From: Membranipora membranacea
Taxonomy: Eukaryota; Bryozoa; Gymnolaemata; Cheilostomatida; Membraniporidae
Length of the DNA: 64,000 nucleotides
Direction of reading: 5' to 3'
Assembly: GCA_914767715.1 (NCBI GenBank)
Contig: OU612065.1
Coordinates: 8,122,001-8,186,000, forward strand
Part shown: in pieces, positions 56,839 through 64,000 of the stretch
Layout: the number at the start of each line of letters is the position of its first letter
Position numbering within the stretch: the stretch's first letter is position 1
The notes under the pieces: generated by a model
Seen by the model: only the letters and a program-made list of their open reading frames with translations
Told to the model about the DNA's origin: nothing
Databases searched by the model: none
Translations under genes and position numbers: made by a program

Positions 56839-59800
56839 TTTGAAATTTTTATCATTTTGTTCTTCCATTTTATTTTTCATATTCAAGCTTGTTGATAGGG
56901 CTCGAGCATTATGAATTCTTAGTCTATGACAGAGATAAATACGCATCCATCCATCATCTAAACCATGCAGTATTGTAATTTGTTTGTTTGTTATTGTTGT
57001 TATTGTTTGTTTGTTTTTAATGCTGCAAAGTTGTTCTTGGCTACTTGCTTCTTCTAGATGAGGCAGAGAAGGGCAAACTGTTTCTCAGTGGCATCTTCTC
57101 CGTATACACTGTTGTTTGTACGATGGAAATGTGAAATTAACATTATGTTGTAGTGTGAAAAAGATACTGTTTAGTAATAGACAGAGGATCGTGATGGCCC
57201 TAAGCAGGGTTGCGAGATCCCCTAGGGTGAGGCACATCCTAGACAATGCATCCTAGAAGTGTATGGAAATAAAAGGCCACCTGAACTGTGTGTGCAGCAA
57301 GCTGCCAAAACTGAAACAGGCACCAATCGGCCATTGACAGCGACACTTTTGTCATAGCCAATAGGCTGAGAAGCAATTAAATATGTAAATCGTGGTGACA
57401 ATTTTCATCTCCTAATACCAGAGACTATCTATATTGTCTGCTAACACTGTAACTGCAGCACTGCGATGAGAAGAGAAAGTTCTCTGTTGATGTTGTCTCA
57501 TCAAAACACTCACACATCTGATTACTCCATGATATATTTATTGATCTGTCGATCTGCGAGACAGTAGCCTATAATTTATTGATGAATCAAGGTGTACTTA
57601 ATTCATTTGACATTAGACAGCCTAAGTACCACAACAAAAAGATAAGTTTAGAGGGAGACAATCGACAAATTCATGTGTCAGTTTTCCACAACCAAGACCA
57701 GTATAATAAATGACAGGTTTTATGGCTACCCACAGGTGGATAAGGTTATCTATTTTAAATTGATTTTGAGCTTTTTTCACCTGATACATGGCTCCTAACA
57801 CAAACACCCTGAAAGCTATGAAACTTTCTGCTTGAAAGCACAGGCTATCAACTGTGGCGATAAATAATTATAGTGCGGCTCGAAACAGGTAGCCGCATAG
57901 AGTTTCTATACAGATATCATCAGGCATTAAGATTGTGAGGACGTAAGTTGTAATAATTCTACTTAGATGACATTCACATCCATAACACCATAAATTAGTT
58001 AAGTGCAGAAGAAGAGACAGCTCAAGATATCATCAGAGGCTTCAGATCAAGGATATTACTTCACTGATATTATGAAGAGAAATAGAGACTCGCTTTAAAT
58101 CACTCATTACCTCAATCGTTTCTCCTTATTAAGGTAAGACTAAGATGAGTTGGTATTAGGATACTGTCAAACTTTTACCATTGTTTGTTCTAGAACCACT
58201 AGACTTTTCATTTTCACTGGACTTTCTAGCATTCAGTACTGTTAGGTGTTAGGGCAGGTGGGTGACAGAGGTTTCCAGTTTTACATCTTTATATATGAGA
58301 AATTAGCCATCATTTCTGACATACTCACACACAAGCAGACTCAGAGGGTAAGAGAACAGCAACCAGTTGGAAACAATATACGCTATATGGGCATCAGGTT
58401 CAATAACACCGGCACACTTGTAGTTTTGTTTTGATCTTTTGTTGATCTTCATGTTCCATTAACAGGCAATGCATCACAAACATTGATCGTGTGAGGAAAC
58501 AAATTGCTCTTGTTTCTTTGTCTAGTAAATTACCTGCTAATTCATTTGTGTTATTTTGAGATAGTCACACAAATTGGGTGCAAAAGTTACATGGGGCCGC
58601 AAACAGTAAAACAACGAAGCCCCTTTTACTGTGTTTTAACACACAACATGAAATTTGATCTATAAAATCATGTACTACCACAGATCAACAATATTGCTAA
58701 TGAAACCAATTAATTAGGAGCTATGCTTTCACTAAAGAGCTTGACACTTTCAGCAAGTATTGTCTGAAAAGTTTTCCTTCTGTTTTGACAAAACAACAAC
58801 ATGCACCTAAGCAGGCAAATAAAACAGAAAATCAAGCGGTATTAGATTGTATTTCTTTGCAACTTCTCTCAGTTTACAAAATATTGCTGCTTATTTTGGA
58901 TTTTTTTCATAATAGCAGCTATAGCTTAGTTTGCTTTTCATAGGGCCACCTGTGTTTGTATATAAGTTGATAGCAATTGAATCACTTGTTGAGGCGATTA
59001 ATATTTCTATAGACACATTATTTGTGTATAGTTTATACCAGTGTTGATCTACCATCTATAATAAAGAAAGAGTGATTATATGAGGCAGCAAAGAAATTGA
59101 GACTTGTGTTGTGATCTTATTTGTAAAATATCACAAGGCGAGTGTGATTGATTGCGCTATCTGAGCCTGAGAATTTAGTATCATATCACACAATACTGAA
59201 CACTGAGGCCTAAAAACTTCCCAACGGCGGTGTCTTTAGAGATAAAATCTTTGCGTTGTCGTGTACTATATGACGTCTATTATACTACGATAAAACTGGG
59301 TGAGTAATAAAAGGCTCCCAAGGGAAGCGACAATTAGTGCTTCTGTTTTTACAGCCTGTCAAATCAATTATAAAAACTTTGTTCTTTTGATAATACCTGT
59401 CCAAAGCTGGTACTCTATTTCAATGCAATCTCTGTGATACAAATAGGTAATAGATCCTGCCCTGTAAAAAAGGAAATTGTACTGGCAGATTATTCTGAAA
59501 TAGACTGTTTGGCAGGTAAAGGTGTACTTTGTAATGAAGTTTTTCTCATATGAAAGAGTGGAAGAAGAGGAATTGAAGCTAGCAAATAAATTGCCGTGCT
59601 CTTATTATTTCACCTCTGCTCAAACCTGCAGGGCTTTGGCAACGATGTACTTAGTATCTCTGGCCTTGCTGGTTCATGGTAACAGAGTGTTAATTGGCGT
59701 GACATACATCAGCGCTAGTTCCTACAATGTAATCTATGGAGCTAGGCTGCAACTTGAATAATATCAATGCAAATGTGGAAATCATATTATATCTGATACT

Positions 59801-61573
59801 CATTGAGGTCCGTGTAATATTTCTAATAGAGTTTATGTAGAATCAATTTAGAGTGGAGTTGGCTAGACAACACATTGACAATGAAATTGTCAGGGTTTTT
59901 TCCTTTATTTGGTCAAATCCATCAACTAATAATATTTTACTAAACCTGCCAACCAACACATAAAAATAAGTACTCCAGTATAGCCTTTGAATTTATTTTT
60001 ATTGCCTTTTTTGTGTTTTCAAACTAATTTCAACATCAACCAGGGTGGCAGACAAATGCAACACAATGAAAGTTTATGAAAAATTCTATCGTCACAGTAA
60101 CTTTTTGGTCTCACGATCAGAGTACCGACAGAGCTTTTTATGTAAACAAACTGAATAAGTTGTTAAAACGATGAATACTGAGAACTCTTTCTTTGGTGAT
60201 AAAATCCAAGATACTAATATTGGGATCAGGATCTTGAGAGCACACACTGGTTAAGGTGCCCATTGTGTTTGATCAATCTAAAAAAGATTAGATTTTGATA
60301 GCAATGACTGATGTATTATGTTTATCATCTTGTATGATAGCCAAGGGAAGGGTCCTTGACAACTTGATCCCTTTTACATGTTTGATACTTACTTGGCACA
60401 TTGGTTGTAGATAAGGGCCAACAGGTCATGTGCCTAAAATAAAATCGTCATCATAGTACCTTGTATGCCATAAAAAAACTTGAATGTTATCAAAAAATTT
60501 GTTATTGGAGTTGGTAAAGACAAAGCAGATTCTCCAATCGATTCCAGAGGTGTTACAGTCTGAAACAGGTCATAATATTTATCTGTGTTGGTAAACATTT
60601 CTCACTTTAAATCTCATTAGTCAGATTCCACAGGGTAGAATCAAGGTATCAACGTCACAGCACATTAAACTTAAGGGGACCTGATACTGAACTGCTAATT
60701 TGGTTATTAACAACTACACTGTACTTATATGTAGCTAATATGTACTTTCTGTTTGATACTACATGTGCAAACATGAGATTAAACCATTAGCTAGATCTTA
60801 TCATTGGTAGATTAAGGCAATTAGTGTTACATGATTTGATTAAGACTTGTTGGCAGTAATATATCCTATAATGGAGCACTGCTTATACCCCTGTCAGATA
60901 TGATAACCACTGAGGTATAGTTATACATATCAGTGATCATAACATGTATCTAGGCCATAATCCAGACCTGTAGACATATGCCAAAACGGAGAACAATGTC
61001 TTAACACTCAATTACCATCGGTCAAAATCTGCTGTCAATAAAATCGATGGCGATCTGGTTATTGGGTAAAGTAGCGGACTTAGTTTCCGGAGCTTCTATA
61101 CCTCCCACTGTGCGGGATCACCCACTCTCTGATGGCTGCCAGGAATGTTCATCAGAGATTTTCTAAGGCTTTTATTGTTTAGCGTCTTTTGCCAGTAGTA
61201 CACAAGCAGGGTGAAGCCGATAACAAGATGTTAGTTCACTTCTCTTGTGTGTGGATAAATTGTGTATCTCACCTTTGTCTTTCTTGCTATGAGGAGGCCG
61301 TTTGTGCGTAAAACATAGGCCTGTCTCAAAACAATTATCATTTATTGATGAAACAATTCATTCTGAAGGTGGTACTAATCATCTTTTGTCCTAGACATCA
61401 ATATCATAAATATTTAAGGTGATATTTCTGTTTCAATTGTGCAATGATATTGATTGTGGTTTTATGAAGATGTGGCGCCTGGGTCAGCTTCACTTCAGTG
61501 TTCGTCGTGGCCGCCTCTATAGCTGCTACTGGGAAATTTGAAACCATTATTTAATTTTTCCTGTTATTTACAG
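56839..61573. other. 4.7-kb gene-free stretch before the last gene
   Basis: No convincing exon was found on either strand. It contains a TTTG/TTG microsatellite (56979-57018) and short open frames (57622-57807, 58246-58434, 59522-59761) without recognisable products or splice support. Its size and position suggest upstream regulatory sequence of the gene beginning at 61574, or an unseen 5' exon. Confidence 0.5.
56979..57018. repeat. TTTG/TTG microsatellite
   Basis: Simple repeat of TTTG and TTG units about 140 bases beyond the reverse-transcriptase remnant. It could be the degenerate tail of that element. Confidence 0.85.
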
Positions 61574-63145
61574 CTTGAAGGATACTGAAAACTAACGGAT
61601 AATATTGACTACTGGAGCTGAACATCAGAATATCTGGGATTAATCATGGACCACCCTTCCAGGTTTTGCTTTGGTGAGTTTTTTCAACTTTGATGTCTCA
61701 TCATTGTATATTTTCAAAGCTGAGATGTTCCTCGTGAGCATTGAACCATATGAATTAAACCACTAGGTCAAGGCAAGCTGTTCCAAATATATTGTAAAAG
61801 GTTCTGCAACATATTCTGTCAATGTGTATAGCCGGGTAGTGCCTCATAACCCTTGCGTGTGGTGAACGTAAGCATTGTAATCCTATATAACTTAGCACTA
61901 TAAAATATCCACTCAATTCTAGTCCTCATTGTATATTTTATTTTCTCATGAGATGCCTATGCTGTATTTCATGTAATCTAATTAAAACTTTAGAGAAGTG
62001 ACGCGGATTTAAAGCAGCCCTTACGTTTTCAATGACTGTTCTATATTTGATATTTGCCCCCTCTGGTTCGGATTGAGAAAAGGGTTTTGTATAGGTGAAC
62101 TTTGCTTTGATTTGTGTGAGTAATTCTGCAGATCATACTCAATACCACATTTGAAGCCACAGGCTTTATCAAGAACTGAAAGCAGCCCGCTGACCCCCCC
62201 CCCCCCCACTGAAGCCTTCATCTTGGGTCCCTAACAAGCAAGCCATCGTGATCAGCAAGTGTGCCTGCGCTGAGATTACCTGACATTAAATTAAATGCAT
62301 CCAGACTTGTAATGGGATGATTCATCAGCTCTTTATTGATTTTAAGGTATAGTGTTGTTTAATAAAACGCAAGCTGTGACAAGAGGCATCCATGACAATC
62401 AGCAAAGTACATTTTCAACAAGTTTCTGCTCTTTTGAATACCAACAATTGGATGCTGTCCCATGCGTGAGCACACCTAGTAATTAGAAATTGAGATCGAA
62501 AACTGTGATACAGTTGCGCAATAAAAATTGTCACCAAGTGGTCATTAGTTTATCAACTTGGTGATTGGCGTGATTAGTAGTACCCCTATGGTCTGATAAG
62601 GTTGGGAGGACCAGATGGCAAGGTTATATCACAATGAGCCACGTACAACAGGTTATTGTCATGCAGTGAATCTTGGTTGTACTATCAAACCGTCCCCAAC
62701 TTTGCACGGAAGTTATGCAGCAATGCAAATTCAGTCTTTGTTGTCTGTCATGCCGACATTTTATGATGGTGGACAGAGTTTTAGACACGCATAAGATATG
62801 TAATGTACAGATGGTTGTAGTAAAAGCAAGCTTCTTTTTATTAGGGGAATTCCTGGTAACGTCTTATCATTTCCAATTATAATACTGCCGGTTTACCTTC
62901 AAAATACTGAATTAGAAATTCAGATTAATACCAAGCGACCAACTCATCTATCATCTCATGTGATTTCTCCTTTTTATTTGTAGTAGATAACTCAGGCAAT
63001 ACAGACTACTCAGAATTACACAGATGGTCACCCCATCTACATTCAGGGTATAAGTCACCTGCCCCTGCCGATAACAGCAGCTATATTTATACCTCAGACT
63101 ACGGCTCGTACAGTTCTCAAGAATCAAATCACTCTGGCACAACTT
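61574..63145 (+). CDS. 5' end of an unidentified gene (first two coding exons)
   Basis: I do not recognise the family. An acceptor (TTATTTACAG, ending 61573) opens an exon with 72 noncoding bases, then ATG 61646 and MDHPSRFCF up to a GTGAGT donor at 61673. The next exon is 62984-63145, phase 1 at both ends, encoding about 53 residues rich in Ser, Tyr, Asn and His (HRWSPHLHSGYKSPAPADNS, YTSDYGSYSSQES). The acceptor is a tandem TAGTAG, so 62984 or 62987 may be used, with or without one Val. This low-complexity, Ser/Tyr-rich start is common in transcription factors, but no DNA-binding domain is visible. The gene continues past the window. Confidence 0.55.
62194..62207. repeat. Run of 14 C
   Basis: Homopolymer C tract in the intron of the last gene. 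Its length may be misread or polymorphic. Confidence 0.85.
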
Positions 63146-64000
63146 GTAAGTTTTTTTATGCATATGTCTGTTAGAAGGCCAACCTTCCTACCGGTAAAGT
63201 TTCATTATGATGAGCCCTTTATTCCTGTGTGTATGTATTTGATATTAATGACAAAATAAGTATATAAATATTATAATATGTAGTTACCTCAGCCAGTCAT
63301 GCCAGGGTTCTATTTATGAGTGTGAATCATCGCTAAATCCGTTAGAAGCTATTGTCATGCTACTCTAGCATGACTCCTACAACTATGATAATATGATTGT
63401 TCCTCATTTATAATATGAGACTTAGCATAATTTATTGCTTGCCAAATGAGTCATTTACACACCAAGTTGACTTCTTGTGAAAGAATAAAATTGTAGCTTT
63501 CCAGTCGTCCATACACATTTGAGAATTATGAGTCATTTTAAATGCAACTGAAACCATTGAATGATTGATTACATCGCCTGTTCCTTAGTGATTTGCTATT
63601 AATTCTCTCTTCCGCTCTCGCAGAAAAGAGGCTGTTTATTCAGAACAAGCCTATCGAATTTTCTATTTACCAAGTCAATATTGCCTCACAATCATGCTTA
63701 ATTTGATCTAGCAATGAGACTGACGGACAAAAATGAACGTTTGCTTTGTTTGTTACCTAAAAAAGTTCTCTCAAATCATTAAACCTTTCTATTCATGTAA
63801 GCACAAAGCTATTTGTACCACACGTTGATTATAAGAGAGTTCAAACAAAATCAATTTTTCAACATGAATAACCCATCAAATTAAAAAACGAGGAAGTCAG
63901 AATAAATTAGTGATGGATGGGAAAAAAATGTCTATGATTAAAATGAGCTAAATGAGAAATCTTGTACAATGGCTAGTAGGATAGGCTAGGTTAGGGGATA
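63146..64000. other. Intron of the last gene to the window edge
   Basis: Begins at the donor GTAAGT after 63145. I found no further exon with matching phase before the end of the window. Confidence 0.5.

Noticed and set aside
59522-59761. 79-codon open frame with a hydrophobic stretch
   Set aside because: No flanking exon signals or resemblance. It is isolated in a gene-free region.

Overview
The window is nuclear DNA of an invertebrate animal. It is AT-rich, its genes are split by GT..AG introns of about 100 bases to 8 kb, and it encodes animal-specific proteins (Capicua, a USP25/28-type deubiquitinase, TXNDC15) beside the pan-eukaryotic CPSF3. One USP25/28 gene stands where vertebrates have two, which suits an invertebrate bilaterian. 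I cannot name the phylum. All exon models were built by hand from splice sites, and reading frame was checked across every junction.

Layout, left to right: (1) 1-14741 (+), 20 exons of capicua (CIC), entering mid-gene. (2) 16019-37551 (-), a complete 22-exon USP25/28 orthologue, tail-to-tail with CIC. (3) 26611-32644 (+), a secreted coiled-coil/C-type lectin gene nested inside the 8.2-kb intron 5 of USP28 on the opposite strand. (4) 38810-43316 or beyond (+), a gene I do not recognise, head-to-head with USP28. (5) 45145-51967 (-), complete 16-exon CPSF3. (6) 53382-55349 (+), complete TXNDC15, head-to-head with CPSF3. (7) 61574-63145 (+), the first two visible exons of an unidentified gene behind a 4.7-kb gene-free stretch.

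The most unusual locus is the nested lectin gene. Its product has a signal peptide, a linker with Lys-Gly about every nine residues, and a coiled coil of roughly 400 residues in which 15 cysteines (residues 220-577) all fall on the same heptad core position. It ends in a C-type lectin domain whose second half comes from one of two alternative terminal exons, each with its own stop codon and poly(A) signal. I infer a disulfide-stapled fibre with a switchable lectin head.

Mobile DNA includes two ~364-bp copies of one element with intact 9-bp target duplications, a 509-bp foldback element, a tRNA-derived SINE-like piece, a frameshifted remnant of a non-LTR reverse transcriptase, a 69-bp near-perfect hairpin, and a short palindromic motif recurring at four sites. 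The genes form no pathway; they share only head-to-head, tail-to-tail and nested arrangements.
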